A stretch of DNA of 64,000 bases from CAZHRC01 sp964533865 (GTDB lineage Bacteria; Bacillota; Clostridia; Tissierellales; Peptoniphilaceae). The stretch is from positions 42,964-106,963 of the forward strand of contig CAZHRC010000004.1 of the NCBI GenBank assembly GCA_964533865.1, read 5' to 3'. Position 1 is the stretch's first letter; every line of letters begins with the position of its first letter. A model generated the notes under the pieces. The model did no database searches, was not told the DNA's origin, and saw nothing but the letters and a program-made list of their open reading frames with translations. Below, one piece after another: positions 43,740 through 54,033 of the stretch. Made by a program: the position numbers and the translations under genes.

Positions 43740-46169
43740 ATGGAAGATAATAACAACATTATAAATATTGACATAAAAACAGAGATGGAGTCCTCCTATC
43801 TGGACTATTCCATGAGCGTCATCGTCGCTAGGGCGTTGCCCGACGTACGCGATGGATTAAAGCCAGTACACCGTAGAATACTATACGGTATGACCGAACT
43901 GGGACTTGCCCCAGATAGACCTTATCGAAAAAGCGCAAGACTTGTCGGGGATGTTATGGGTAAATACCACCCCCATGGTGACACGGCGATATACGATGCC
44001 ATTGTGCGTTTAGCACAAGACTTCAACACCCGTTATCCTTTAGCTGACGGTCAAGGAAACTATGGGTCCATCGATGGCGACCGAGCAGCGGCCATGCGTT
44101 ATACGGAAGTGCGTATGACTCGCCTCGCCTTAGAAATGCTAAGGGATATCAACAAAGATACGGTGGACTTTCAGCCCAACTTTGACGAGTCTGAGAAAGA
44201 ACCTCGAGTGCTTCCAGCTCGTTTTCCAAACCTGATCGTCAACGGTTCCGCTGGTATTGCCGTCGGGATGGCGACGAATATGGCACCACACAACTTAGTA
44301 GAGACTATCGACGGTTGTATCGCCTATATCGATGACCCAGAAATCGACATCTCAGGGATCATGAAATACATCAAAGGACCAGATTTTCCAACAGGCGCTC
44401 ACATTATGGGTAGAGAGGAAATCAACCGAGCTTACCACACCGGTCGTGGCAAGTTGATGTTAAGAGCCGTAGCGGAGATTGAAGAGCATAAAAACCGCCA
44501 TCGCATCATCATTTCTGAGCTTCCATACCAAGTCAACAAGTCCACCTTGATCAAACGCATCGCAGAGTACGTCAAAGAAAAACGCATCGAAGGCATTTCA
44601 GATCTTAGAGATGAAACAGACCGCAAAGGTATGCGCATCGTCGTTGAGCTCAAACGCGATGCCAACCCAAACGTCGTTTTAAACAACCTCTACAAATACA
44701 CTCAAATGCAAACCACATTTGGGATTATCAACTTGGCTCTCGTCAACGGGGAACCTCGAGTACTCAACTTAAAAGAGCTTATTCAATACTATATCGAGCA
44801 CCAAAAAGAAGTTGTCACCCGTCGTACCCAGTTTGACTTAGCGAAAGCGGAAGCGCGTGCACACATCATCGAAGGACTGCGTATAGCCATCGATAACATC
44901 GACGAAGTGATCAAGATCATCCGATCCAACTACGACGATTCGACGATCAAAGCTGAATTTAACAAACGTTATGGTCTAACAGATATTCAAGGCCAAGCGA
45001 TATTGGATATGCAGTTAAAGCGCTTGAGCGGTTTGAACCGAGAAAAACTCGACGAAGAGTATGCCGAGTTGTTAAAACTCATTGCCCGATTTAAAGAAAT
45101 CCTTGAAAACGAAAGGGTCCTCATGGGCATTATCAAAGAAGAGCTGACGGAAATTAAAGAAAAATACGGTGATAAACGTCGTACCAAAATCAAAGCAGCC
45201 GTTGGAGAGATCGACACCGAAGAGCTCATCGAAGAAGAAGAAGTCCTCATCACATTGACCAACCAAGGTTACATTAAGCGTCTCCCTGCAGACACCTATA
45301 AAGTTCAACAAAGAGGTGGCAAGGGGATTATAGGGTTGACTACAAAAGAAGATGACTTTGTGGAGAGTTTATTTATCACCTCCACACACGACACCATTCT
45401 TTTCTTTACCAACAAAGGTCGACTCCACGCCCTTAAAGCTTATGAAATAGCCGAGGGCAAACGCCAAGCGAAAGGCCAAGCCATCGTCAACCTCCTACAG
45501 TTGACCAAGGGTGAGAAAGTGACAGCGATCTTCCCCAACATCAATAACATCGAAGACGTCTTTTTCTTGATGGCGACTAAAAACGGCATTATCAAGCGCA
45601 CATCGACAGAACTGTTCAGAACCGTGCGCAAAAAAGGCCTCATCGCCATCACGCTAAAAGAAGACGATGAATTGATTGCAGTGCGCATCGCCGATGAAAA
45701 TACCGATGTGAGTTTGGTCACCAAAGATGGGATGTCCATCCGATTTAAATCCGCAGATGTCCGAGATACGGGACGATCTTCCCAAGGGGTAAAAGGCATC
45801 ACCCTAGGTGCAGAAGACGAAGTGGTGGCCATGGATATCATCGATGATAGCACTTATTTGTTGGTGGTGGCAGAATACGGTTACGGCAAAAAAACCACCC
45901 TGACTCACTTTAAAACCCAGAATAGAGGCGGAAAAGGCATCAAAGCTTATCAGATTTCGAAAAAGACGGGTAATGTGGTCAGTGCAAAAATCGTCAATAT
46001 GGACGATGAAATCATCATGGTTTCCTTAAAAGGTGATATAATAAGATTATCAGTTCGTGACATATCGACAAAAGGGCGCGCGACCATGGGGGTAAAACTC
46101 AAAGACATCAACCCTCAAGATGACAGAATCGTCGCAGTGGCAAAGTATATTGAAGAAATTGAAGATTAA
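43740..46169 (+). CDS. gyrA: DNA gyrase subunit A
   Basis: This 809-residue subunit cuts and rejoins DNA. The active tyrosine lies in [11 protein letters not shown] near 120. The C-terminal beta-pinwheel has a gyrase box QQRGGKG near 521. In the fluoroquinolone region the sequence reads [17 protein letters not shown]; threonine stands where E. coli has Ser83 and aspartate remains at position 87, a combination natural in some Clostridia. AGGAGG precedes the ATG. Confidence 0.98.
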   Translation: MEDNNNIINIDIKTEMESSYLDYSMSVIVARALPDVRDGLKPVHRRILYGMTELGLAPDRPYRKSARLVGDVMGKYHPHGDTAIYDAIVRLAQDFNTRYPLADGQGNYGSIDGDRAAAMRYTEVRMTRLALEMLRDINKDTVDFQPNFDESEKEPRVLPARFPNLIVNGSAGIAVGMATNMAPHNLVETIDGCIAYIDDPEIDISGIMKYIKGPDFPTGAHIMGREEINRAYHTGRGKLMLRAVAEIEEHKNRHRIIISELPYQVNKSTLIKRIAEYVKEKRIEGISDLRDETDRKGMRIVVELKRDANPNVVLNNLYKYTQMQTTFGIINLALVNGEPRVLNLKELIQYYIEHQKEVVTRRTQFDLAKAEARAHIIEGLRIAIDNIDEVIKIIRSNYDDSTIKAEFNKRYGLTDIQGQAILDMQLKRLSGLNREKLDEEYAELLKLIARFKEILENERVLMGIIKEELTEIKEKYGDKRRTKIKAAVGEIDTEELIEEEEVLITLTNQGYIKRLPADTYKVQQRGGKGIIGLTTKEDDFVESLFITSTHDTILFFTNKGRLHALKAYEIAEGKRQAKGQAIVNLLQLTKGEKVTAIFPNINNIEDVFFLMATKNGIIKRTSTELFRTVRKKGLIAITLKEDDELIAVRIADENTDVSLVTKDGMSIRFKSADVRDTGRSSQGVKGITLGAEDEVVAMDIIDDSTYLLVVAEYGYGKKTTLTHFKTQNRGGKGIKAYQISKKTGNVVSAKIVNMDDEIIMVSLKGDIIRLSVRDISTKGRATMGVKLKDINPQDDRIVAVAKYIEEIED

Positions 46170-46182
46170 CGGAGGTTGACCA

Positions 46183-46500
46183 ATGGCTTTTAGATTAACA
46201 GTTCGCGAACAGCAAGATAACTGGCTCATCCTTCCCGAAGGAGATTTGGATATTTACGTCACTCCGGATTTTGAGAAGGAAGTTTACGATCACCTCAACA
46301 AAGAACGTAAAAACATCGTCATGGATTTTACCAAACTTGAGTATATGGACTCAACGGGACTAGGAGTGTTGATCAGTCTCTACAAAAAAGTACAAGAATC
46401 TGAGCATGGCATCACCATTACCAACATGAAACCAAGCATTCGCAAGCTCTTTACCATTACAGAGCTGGACCGAGTGTTTACCATTAAGGAGCAGGCATAA
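46183..46500 (+). CDS. Anti-anti-sigma factor (STAS domain, RsbV/SpoIIAA type)
   Basis: This 105-residue STAS protein contains the conserved EYMDSTGLGVLISLYKK with the serine that is the phosphorylation switch. It would bind the anti-sigma factor when unphosphorylated and free the sigma factor encoded two genes on. GGAGG precedes the ATG. The three-gene order rsbV-rsbW-sigma behind gyrA is the same as I recall for C. difficile sigB. Confidence 0.9.
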   Translation: MAFRLTVREQQDNWLILPEGDLDIYVTPDFEKEVYDHLNKERKNIVMDFTKLEYMDSTGLGVLISLYKKVQESEHGITITNMKPSIRKLFTITELDRVFTIKEQA

Positions 46501-46854
46501 ATGGAGCGTATTACCGTTACCATTCCAAGTAATCCTCTTCACGTGTCCACTATACGCCTTATGATCTCGTCGATCGCTTCTCACATCGGTTTTGATGTGG
46601 AAGCCATCGAAGATCTGAGGGTCTGCGTATCAGAAGCCCTAAACTTTTTTTTGGACACCCACGAGGAAGTTACCGTTTTTTTTGACATGGAACCCGATAA
46701 CTTGACGGTCTGTGTACGTACGCCAGGGTTTTATAACGACGTAGAAGCCAATCAAACGTTACAGTTGAGCCGTCTTATCTTGGATAGCCTTATGGATGAG
46801 GTGAGCCTTGACGAGAAAGGACTTCAGTTTATCAAGCGTCTAAAGGTAACTTAA
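46501..46854 (+). CDS. Anti-sigma factor-like protein with degraded ATPase motifs
   Basis: This 117-residue protein starts directly after the STAS gene and before a sigma factor, the place of rsbW or spoIIAB. The N-terminal half (IRLMISSIASHIGFDVEAIE and DLRVCVSEALNF) fits the fold, and SLMDEVSLDE near the end matches the family. The usual N-box (ExxxN), DxGxG and GxGL motifs that bind ATP are not recognisable (RTPGFYND stands near the second). It may bind sigma and STAS protein without kinase activity. Start and stop touch its neighbours. Confidence 0.8.
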   Translation: MERITVTIPSNPLHVSTIRLMISSIASHIGFDVEAIEDLRVCVSEALNFFLDTHEEVTVFFDMEPDNLTVCVRTPGFYNDVEANQTLQLSRLILDSLMDEVSLDEKGLQFIKRLKVT

Positions 46855-46856
46855 AA

Positions 46857-47627
46857 ATGGAAAAGAACAAGAAAAAGCTGGAACAAGAGCGTATCAAGCA
46901 AATGTTTAGAGAGTTTGATACATCAAAGGATCCCCTACTGCGCAATCAACTCATCGAACACCATTTGTACATCGCTGAAATCCTCGCAAAAAAATATATT
47001 AATAAAGGCATAGAGTATGACGATCTTTTCCAAGTGGCTTCGATAGGATTAATCCTTGCCATCGATCGCTACGACGTGAACAAAGGGTTTGAGTTTTCAA
47101 GTTACGCAACTCCCACCATTATTGGAGAGATCAAAAAGTACTTTAGAGATAAGGGATGGGTCATACGCGTACCGAGACGGATCCAAGAACTGTCTAAAAA
47201 AGTCAACAACACGAGAACCCATCTGAGCCAAAGTCTGCAGCGATCACCGACGGTTCAAGATATTTCGGAATACTTGGGCATCACCGATGAAGAAGTCCTA
47301 GAAGCGATAGAAACCAGCAAAGTCTATTCTCCTCAGTCTCTAGATGCGTCATTTGATTCCTCTAGCGAAGACCGAGAAGTCAATCTTGCCGATCTGGTGG
47401 GTATCGAAGACAAAAACTTCGATAATATCGAACTGTCGGACTTCATCAACCAAACCATGCAAAAACTCAACGAAATGGAACGCCAAATCCTCATCTATCG
47501 TTATTACGACAAAAAAACCCAAGTCGCCATCGCAAGAGAACTTAGCATATCACAAATGACTGTCTCTCGAATCGAGAAGAAAGTGATTGAAAAGTTTAGA
47601 AAAGAATTGGAAATAACGATGGAGTAG
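46857..47627 (+). CDS. RNA polymerase sigma factor, SigB/SigF/SigG family
   Basis: This 256-residue group 3 sigma factor has region 2 (EYDDLFQVASIGLILAIDRY, GFEFSSYATPTIIGEIKKY), region 3 (RVPRRIQELSKKVN and SPTVQDISEYLG) and region 4 (MERQILIYRYYDKKTQVAIA). With the STAS and anti-sigma genes immediately before it, it is most likely the stress sigma factor SigB of this organism; a sporulation sigma cannot be excluded from sequence alone. A terminator follows. Confidence 0.92.
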   Translation: MEKNKKKLEQERIKQMFREFDTSKDPLLRNQLIEHHLYIAEILAKKYINKGIEYDDLFQVASIGLILAIDRYDVNKGFEFSSYATPTIIGEIKKYFRDKGWVIRVPRRIQELSKKVNNTRTHLSQSLQRSPTVQDISEYLGITDEEVLEAIETSKVYSPQSLDASFDSSSEDREVNLADLVGIEDKNFDNIELSDFINQTMQKLNEMERQILIYRYYDKKTQVAIARELSISQMTVSRIEKKVIEKFRKELEITME

Positions 47628-47675
47628 GAATAAAGCGCAATAGAACTGGAATAAAACCATAGCTTAATAAATACC

Positions 47676-47713
47676 AAACACGACCGCAGATAAAAATGTT
47701 GGTCGTGTTTTTA
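47676..47713 (+). terminator. Terminator of the gyrase-sigma operon
   Basis: AAACACGACC pairs with GGTCGTGTTT, followed by T's. Confidence 0.85.
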
Positions 47714-47782
47714 TGTTAAGAATTGGGATAAAGGGATTCATATTCGGTTGAGATAATGTAATATGATCTTCAACATGGTAGA

Positions 47783-47818
47783 ACCCACAAAAGCCGATGA
47801 TTCTCAACTTTTGTGGGT
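47783..47818 (-). terminator. Terminator of the leftward MaoC gene
   Basis: ACCCACAAAAG and CTTTTGTGGGT form an 11-base stem with a 14-base loop, right after the stop of the leftward gene. Confidence 0.6.
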
Positions 47819-47827
47819 AAATTTGAA

Positions 47828-48247
47828 CTATTTTGGACATAAAACAGTAGCTTCACCCGAAATAACAATTTCATTCTTTTGATTAGTACAGGTAGTTTCT
47901 ATGATTACCCTTTTGCGATCAGTTTTCTGTTTAACAGTTAAAGTCGCAGTGATGGTATCGCCGATGTAAACTGGAGCTAAAAAAGAAGTATTTTGTTGAA
48001 GGTAGATCGTTCCTTTTCCAGGTAATTTCATGCCCAAAACGGCAGAAATCAAGGAGTTAACAAGTGCGCCGTGAGCAATTCTACGTTTGAAAGTTGACTG
48101 TTCGGCATAAACAGCATCTAAATGTACAGGATTCAAATCACCACTGATGCCAGCAAAAATTACCACATCCGTTTCAGTAATGGTTTTCGTGAAGGATGCC
48201 CTATCGCCAATTTGAATTTGTTCAAAAGTAAGTCCGATATCTTTCAT
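47828..48247 (-). CDS. MaoC family (R)-specific enoyl-CoA hydratase
   Basis: This 139-residue hot-dog-fold protein has the hydratase motif GDLNPVHLD with Asp37 and His42, as in PhaJ-type (R)-specific enoyl-CoA hydratases, which hydrate trans-2-enoyl-CoA to the R-3-hydroxy form. The ATG at 48247 has GGAGGG upstream. It is divergent from the broken NHL-repeat gene and shares the palindrome-rich spacer with it. A second, more divergent MaoC protein of the same length lies at 55047. Confidence 0.88.
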   Translation of the reverse strand: MKDIGLTFEQIQIGDRASFTKTITETDVVIFAGISGDLNPVHLDAVYAEQSTFKRRIAHGALVNSLISAVLGMKLPGKGTIYLQQNTSFLAPVYIGDTITATLTVKQKTDRKRVIIETTCTNQKNEIVISGEATVLCPK

Positions 48248-48268
48248 CAGATTCCCTCCATAGATTAA

Positions 48269-48282
48269 TGAATAGATGTTCA
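48269..48282. promoter_or_regulatory. Possible TetR operator upstream of maoC gene
   Basis: TGAATAGATGTTCA is a TGAA-N6-TTCA dyad directly upstream of the MaoC ribosome site. Related sequences occur at 48431 and before the TetR gene. Confidence 0.45.
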
Positions 48283-48391
48283 CTTATATAATCACATAAT
48301 AAAATAACGATGTCAACATCAAACTTTAAATTAGTTGATGTAATTGAAGGATTTGAACGATATTAAAAATTAGATATAAAACGATTTACTA

Positions 48392-48444
48392 TTGACAAAT
48401 CTAAAAAAGTAGTACATAATAAAATTAAAATGAACTTATATTCA
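48392..48444 (+). promoter_or_regulatory. Promoter and dyad before the NHL-repeat gene
   Basis: TTGACA (48392-48397), 17 bases, CATAAT (48415-48420). Just downstream lies TGAACTTATATTCA (48431-48444), a TGAA-N6-TTCA dyad that could be a repressor site. Confidence 0.6.
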
Positions 48445-48475
48445 CATGAATAGTTAATCATATTATGTGAAAAAA

Positions 48476-48502
48476 GACAAAAAAGACAAAAAAGACAAAA
48501 AA
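48476..48502 (+). repeat. Short tandem repeat, three units of GACAAAAAA
   Basis: A 9-base unit is repeated three times in the 5' untranslated region of the NHL-repeat gene. It is a simple-sequence tract that could change length by slippage. Confidence 0.8.
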
Positions 48503-48535
48503 GGAAATAGGTGATTAAAAAGAAAGGATCAAGAT

Positions 48536-50411
48536 ATGAATCTTAGAGTAACAGAAAAACGTTTTCTAAAAATCATCGCATTTGTACTTATTGAATTGTT
48601 CATAATAGGCATCTTACAACATGATGCCGAGGCATCTCCGAGTCTCTTTCAATATGAGAGAAGCATTGGCAATTGGACAAATGATGGAGCTGAAGATTAT
48701 GTCTTTGAAACACCAGTCGCTATAGCTCAAGATTCAAGAAAAAACTATTACATACAGATTTGGCAAATAACCGTATTGTAATATTAGATTTCTATTACAA
48801 AAAAATAGGTACTATTGATGACATCGATATGCCAATATTTGTGTATATAGACAGAAATGATAACATTCTCGTAAATGAAATGGCAACTCATAGAATATTG
48901 AAGTATTCACCTCAATGTGAATTAATAGATTCTTGGGGAGGAAAAGGATCAGAAGATGGTAAGTTTAATATCCCAAGATCCTTAGTTCAAGATAGTAAAG
49001 GTTATTATTACGTCAGTGATGAGCTAAATCATAGGATTCAAGTCTTCACAGAAACTGGAGAATTCGTTGTAGCTCATGGAGGCTACGGTAGTGCAAATGG
49101 TGATTTTAAGGTGCAACAAGGTATTTCGATTGACAGTAGCGATAGGTTATATGTAGCGGATACCTATAATAACAGAATCCAAGTCTTTCAAACGCAGCCT
49201 TCATGGCAGCATTTAAAGACTTTTGGAGAATATGGGATATACAATCCATTTAACTATTTTAGTTTTTAATCTGAAATATTAAATCATCCAAGAGGAATAT
49301 ATGTTGAAAAATCAACGGGTAAAGTTGCTGTGACAGATAGTTTAAATAATCGGGTTATGGTTTATAACAATTAGATTCTAACTTCAGTTTTTATCAGTCT
49401 CAAAATGGTTATTTAGGGATGTCGCTACCTACGCATGCGATTATGGAAAACAGTTCATTAAGAGTATTGGATTCTCATAGTAGATTGTTGAGCTATTACT
49501 CACAATTTAACAACACATCGTATTTTGCAGCATACGGAAAAAATAGGTCTCCTGACGGTATGGTTTCCAATGCGCAAAGTGTTGTTGTAGATCAAATCAA
49601 TGATTTGATCTACATCAGTGATTCATTTAATCATCGGGTACAAGTATTCGATGGAACAGGGAAATATATTACTAAATATGGTGGGATAGGTGGTGCTTAT
49701 GGTTACGGAACGTTATTGAACTATTTTCATTATCCAAAGCAAATGGATGTAGATGACAACGGAACTCTTTATGTAGCGGATTATGCAAATTCAAGAGTTG
49801 TATCGAAAGAAGTAGGAAGTAGTTACTTTACTACCGAGGTGTCATCTACAGGAGTTACCTTTCCTTGGGGGGTAGCAGCAGAAGGAAACAAAGTATATGT
49901 TACAGATTGGAAAGACGATAAGGTAAAAGTATTTGAGAGAGGTGTCTTAAACTATGCATGGGGAGGTACAGGTTCCAATATTAATCAATTGAATAAACCA
50001 GCAGATATAAAAATAGGACAGTATAAAGGTGAAGGAAGTATATTCGTAGTAGATTGTGGAAATCATCGAGTTCAAATTTTTGATATGAATGGATTGTATA
50101 AGGGAAGTATTGGCCAACCGCTTGATGATCCTTTAGAAAATTACGAAGGCGAATTAAATCGTGGGAGTTTGTTGCTTCCATATGGCATTGCGTTTGATGA
50201 GGAAGATAATATCATTATTTCCGATACGTCACATAAGTGCATAAGAGTCTATGATCAATCGGGCGTTCTTATCAATACATGGGGTGAAATGTCGAATGCG
50301 AATGGGAATTTCTTTTCTCCCATGGGATTGGACTACAATCCAGTTAACAGAAAATTAATGGTAACAGATGGCGTTTTACAAAGAGTACAAATATTCAATA
50401 AAGTTCAATAA
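48536..50411 (+). pseudogene. Broken secreted NHL-repeat beta-propeller protein
   Basis: A continuous coding region of about 625 codons is interrupted three times. The first part has a signal peptide (IIAFVLIELFIIGIL) and begins an NHL propeller. At about 48753 one base appears missing (reading ..YYI then QIWQITV instead of ADLANNRIVIL); at 49267 a TAA falls within a continuous frame; at about 49372 another base is missing (NN then LDSNFSFYQS). Repeated blocks such as YVADTYNNRIQVF, YISDSFNHRVQVFDG and FVVDCGNHRVQIFD are NHL repeats. The intact protein would have been an extracellular beta-propeller. Sequence error at each point cannot be excluded. Confidence 0.8.
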
Positions 50412-50445
50412 TTAGAAAATTAGAGATTCAAGGTGGAGGCTGAAA

Positions 50446-50892
50446 ATGAATATCTCAGATAAGAGTACAGTAATTAATGTATTGATTTCAGTATTATGGC
50501 TAGCTTGTATGCTTTTAGGATGGTCTAACCAACATGTTGTTGGAATGTGTGTTGGTGTGGTGTTGATGTATTTGTATATGTTGTTAGGTGTTTCGAAACA
50601 GGGGATCTCTTCGAAAAGTTTCGTCGTTTACCCGATGGGCATATGGGCAGTACTTTGGATTTTATCTTTTGTACTTAACGACTATTTCGCAGTGATATAC
50701 GCCGGTCAAGTTGCTCCTGCTTTTCTAGGGTTTCATCCTTCATTTGCACCAACCATATTCCTTTATTGGATAGGAGGGATGTTAACGCTTTCTTTGGGGT
50801 TTGTACTAAAAAAGGATGAGTGGATGTCTCAAAAAGATTGGGATGACTTTTGTGTAAGAATGAAAAAAATCAAGGAGGCAAATAATGGATAA
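50446..50892 (+). CDS. Small membrane partner of a sodium:solute symporter
   Basis: This 148-residue protein has four hydrophobic segments and a charged C-terminal tail (KKDEWMSQKDWDDF). Small membrane proteins of this kind (YhdT or DUF997-like) accompany SSS-family symporters such as PanF. Its stop overlaps the start of the symporter gene by eight bases, so the two are coupled. GGAGG precedes the ATG. The function is likely stabilisation or coupling of the transporter; this is inferred. Confidence 0.7.
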   Translation: MNISDKSTVINVLISVLWLACMLLGWSNQHVVGMCVGVVLMYLYMLLGVSKQGISSKSFVVYPMGIWAVLWILSFVLNDYFAVIYAGQVAPAFLGFHPSFAPTIFLYWIGGMLTLSLGFVLKKDEWMSQKDWDDFCVRMKKIKEANNG

Positions 50893-52381
50893 CCAAACGA
50901 TTACATTGATACTGATTTTTTCAATAGCGATGATCGTAGCATCTTTTGTGATTGGTATTGTTGCGTCAAAAAAAGCGAGTAGTTCGTCAGCTTTCTTTGG
51001 AGCAACCTCTATGTTTGGTCCTGTAGCCGTTGGATTGTCAAGTATGGCGGGTATTGCAAGCGCTTTTGCTATAGTTGGTGTACCAGGGATCATTTACAAT
51101 AGTGGCCACGCAATGACTTTTTGGATGTTGTCTGGTGCGGCTTTTGCCATGTCTTACATTATACTTGGAAAAAGAATTCGAGCGATGTCTGAAATAAAGC
51201 CGATCTCGAGTTTGGGGGATATTATCGATATTCGATTTAACAACAATCGAGTGATTAAAGCGTTAATGTCTTTGGTTATTGCTTTTGGGTGTATCAGTTA
51301 TTTAGCGGCACAAATATCAGCAGGATCGTCAATGTTTGCTCATCTTTTAGGTTGGGAGCCAATTGCTACAGGAATGTTGATTTTTGGAATATTGACAATA
51401 TACACTGTGATATCAGGTGAAGTAGGAGGGTTGTTAACTCAAGCATTTCAAGGGTTTATTATGGTGATAGCAAGTATTGTTATGATCGTAGCCTTTTTCA
51501 AAATTACTGGAGGATTTGGAAACGTTCTAGAAGCGGTCAGTGCTGTTCCTGAAATTGTAGGGACAAATGGAATCACTAAAAAGCTTGGTCCTGATTTTCT
51601 CAATGCTTGGGGGACAATGCCTGGAAGTATTAGTTTTACATGGATGTTGATTCCTATTTTAGGTTGTCTTGGTCAACCACAGGTCATGACGAGAATGTAT
51701 GCTCTGAAAGATCCTAGAGATCTCCCTAAAACGGGTGCTGTAACAGCTATCACTCATACGATTGTAGGATTTGTTGCAGTTGCTGTTGCGTACGGTGCGT
51801 TATACTTAGTTGCAACAGGTGAAGTAGCACCTTTGGAAGCAGCAGACAGTGCATTTTATGCATTCAATGACAAGGGCGGTGTCATTGTTCAAATGTTCGC
51901 CTATGCTGCAGTTCTTGCAGCCGCAATGTCCTCAGCAAGCATGTTCTTGACATCGTCATCGACGTTGTTGTCCAAAGACCTTCCCGATGCTTTAGGCATT
52001 AAAATCGATCCTAAAAAGCAAATCACGATATCTCGAATCTTCATGTTCATCCTTGGGGTCATCGCGATTTTCGTTTCAGTCTACAGTTCTGAAATGGTAG
52101 CGATATTAGGGACTTTTGGTTGGGGAACTTTAGTATCAGGTACTTTCCCGGTTATCGTCATAGGCCTTTTATGGAGAAGAGCGACAGAACAAGGGGTGAT
52201 GTTAGGGATAGCAATCTCTTTCATCCTTAATGTCATCACACTTACTGGAATCAAATTTCCAGGTGGATTGCCTTCCTATTTTACAATCACAGCGATTTCA
52301 ATCGCTATCTCAACAATAGGCTCTTTATTGACGCCAGCACCCCAAATATCTGAAGAGATGGAAGAGATTTTCAAATTTTAA
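50885..52381 (+). CDS. Sodium:solute symporter (SSS family)
   Basis: This 498-residue symporter has about 13 helices. Family marks include SSAFFGATSMFGPVAVGLSS near 36-55, GLLTQAFQGFIMV near 180 and GQPQVMTRMYALKDPR near 263. The substrate is probably an organic anion or carboxylate, given that an acyl-CoA ligase follows; this is inference. AAGGAGG lies upstream of the ATG. Confidence 0.88.
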   Translation: MDNQTITLILIFSIAMIVASFVIGIVASKKASSSSAFFGATSMFGPVAVGLSSMAGIASAFAIVGVPGIIYNSGHAMTFWMLSGAAFAMSYIILGKRIRAMSEIKPISSLGDIIDIRFNNNRVIKALMSLVIAFGCISYLAAQISAGSSMFAHLLGWEPIATGMLIFGILTIYTVISGEVGGLLTQAFQGFIMVIASIVMIVAFFKITGGFGNVLEAVSAVPEIVGTNGITKKLGPDFLNAWGTMPGSISFTWMLIPILGCLGQPQVMTRMYALKDPRDLPKTGAVTAITHTIVGFVAVAVAYGALYLVATGEVAPLEAADSAFYAFNDKGGVIVQMFAYAAVLAAAMSSASMFLTSSSTLLSKDLPDALGIKIDPKKQITISRIFMFILGVIAIFVSVYSSEMVAILGTFGWGTLVSGTFPVIVIGLLWRRATEQGVMLGIAISFILNVITLTGIKFPGGLPSYFTITAISIAISTIGSLLTPAPQISEEMEEIFKF

Positions 52382-52386
52382 GAGAG

Positions 52387-52404
52387 GGGAGCAAATTTGC
52401 TCCC
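52387..52404 (+). terminator. Perfect inverted repeat after the symporter gene
   Basis: GGGAGCAAA and TTTGCTCCC form a perfect palindrome followed by TTTAT. It may be a partial terminator that lowers expression of the ligase relative to the symporter. Confidence 0.55.
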
Positions 52405-52457
52405 TTTATGAATAAGGCGTACTTTAAAAGCAACACAAAAGAGGATGGAGGAGAAAA

Positions 52458-54020
52458 ATGGATAACTCTTGGATTGGCAATTACGTTTTTTCCCGTTCGA
52501 GAATAGATAATCAAAAAGAAGTGATCATCGATATTGATGAGGATAAAGGCTATACCTATGCGGAATTGAATGAAAGAGCCAACAGATTGGCAAATTATTT
52601 GAAGACTCAATTTGGAATTGTCAAAGGTGATCGTATCGCTTTCATTTCTAGAAATCGCGTAGAACTCATTGATGGGTATTTTGCAACAGGTAAGCTTGGC
52701 GCAATATTTATACCGTACAATGCCCGTCTATCTAGTGATGAATTGAAACAATTAATAATCAGTGAAACGCCTAAAGTGGTTTTTTATGAAGATATTTTCA
52801 GTGAAAATGTTCAAGGACTAAAAGATGAGTCGTTGGTTGATTACTTTGTCACCCTCACCAATTCTAACAATGAAACGGAAGATTTAGAATACGATATTTT
52901 ATTGAAGACGTCAATCGATGCAGAAGTATCCTGCCCAAATCTGGACCTGGAAGATATTCATCTGATTATTCATACCGGTGGAACGACAGGATTACCAAAA
53001 GGCGGGATGTTATCGCATCGTTGTGAGTTATTCAATGCTTTTAATGAAATCTGTACTTGGGGAATCCATCACGAGGAGCGAACACTTTTGTTACTCCCAC
53101 TCTTTCATACAGGTGGGTGGAATCTCATGCTGTTACCCTTTTTACACGCAGGGGCAACGGTGTTTATCAACCGTCAATTCGATCCTTTAACAACCTTAAA
53201 TCTCGTAGAAAAAGAAAAATTGACTTCATTATTTGGAGCGGCGACTATATTTCGAATGATCGCAGAAGAACCTAATTTTGAAACAACCGATTTTTCGAGT
53301 CTAAAATGGGCTATGGCAGGAGCAGCGCCAACACCGATCAATATTATGCAATTGTACTGGAATAAAGGCATTAAATTTGTCTTGGGTTATGGCATGACAG
53401 AAGCAGGATCCAACAACTTGTCATCGCCGCCTCAATTTTTGGATCAATCGATAATAGAGGCAAAGTATGCATCTGTTGGAAAGCCCATGTACCTATCCAT
53501 GATCAAGTTGATCGACGAGAATGGAGAAGAAGTGACAAATCCTGGAGAAGAAGGAGAGCTTATCTGGAGTGGTCCACAAGTCTTTTCTGGTTATTGGGAT
53601 AATGAAGAAGAAACGAGAAAAACATTGATAGATGGGTGGGTGTACACTGGAGATATTGCAATGTTTGACGAGGATGGATTTTACTATATTGTTGGAAGAA
53701 AGAAAAATATGTACATTAGTGGTGGTGAAAATGTCTTTCCTCCAGAGATTGAATCAGTGCTCTACGAAATAGAAGCTATAAGAGAATGTTGCGTCATTGG
53801 GGTATCGGATGAAAGATGGGGAGAGGTTGGCAAAGCCATCATCTCTTTAAAAGAAGGTATGGAGATTACAAAAGAAGAGATTTTAGATGCACTAAAAAGT
53901 CGTTTAGCGAAGTACAAAATTCCCAAGTACATCACCGTTGTTGATGATGTGCCAAAAAACAGTGTAGGTAAGATCGTTGTTTCTGAGGTAATGAAAATAT
54001 ATGGAGAAGCGAGCGATTGA
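52458..54020 (+). CDS. Acyl-CoA synthetase (AMP-dependent)
   Basis: This 520-residue ANL-family enzyme activates a carboxylic acid to its CoA ester through an acyl-AMP. Core motifs are HTGGTTGLPKGG (near 175), GYGMTEAGSNN near 311, and YTGDIAMFDEDGFYYIVGR near 395 with the hinge; the C-terminal catalytic lysine lies in NSVGKI. It resembles medium- to long-chain fatty acid or aromatic acid ligases. The position after a symporter and before beta-oxidation genes supports use of an imported acid. GGAGGAG precedes the ATG. Confidence 0.92.
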   Translation: MDNSWIGNYVFSRSRIDNQKEVIIDIDEDKGYTYAELNERANRLANYLKTQFGIVKGDRIAFISRNRVELIDGYFATGKLGAIFIPYNARLSSDELKQLIISETPKVVFYEDIFSENVQGLKDESLVDYFVTLTNSNNETEDLEYDILLKTSIDAEVSCPNLDLEDIHLIIHTGGTTGLPKGGMLSHRCELFNAFNEICTWGIHHEERTLLLLPLFHTGGWNLMLLPFLHAGATVFINRQFDPLTTLNLVEKEKLTSLFGAATIFRMIAEEPNFETTDFSSLKWAMAGAAPTPINIMQLYWNKGIKFVLGYGMTEAGSNNLSSPPQFLDQSIIEAKYASVGKPMYLSMIKLIDENGEEVTNPGEEGELIWSGPQVFSGYWDNEEETRKTLIDGWVYTGDIAMFDEDGFYYIVGRKKNMYISGGENVFPPEIESVLYEIEAIRECCVIGVSDERWGEVGKAIISLKEGMEITKEEILDALKSRLAKYKIPKYITVVDDVPKNSVGKIVVSEVMKIYGEASD

Positions 54021-54033
54021 GGAGGGATGATAA

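Noticed and set aside
43970..44010. Fluoroquinolone resistance mutation in GyrA (Thr at the Ser83 position)
   Set aside because: Threonine is the natural residue in several Clostridia, so this is not evidence of resistance.
48460..48520. A short upstream frame of lysine-aspartate repeats before the NHL gene
   Set aside because: It arises from the 9-base simple repeat, with GTG as only start and no ribosome site.
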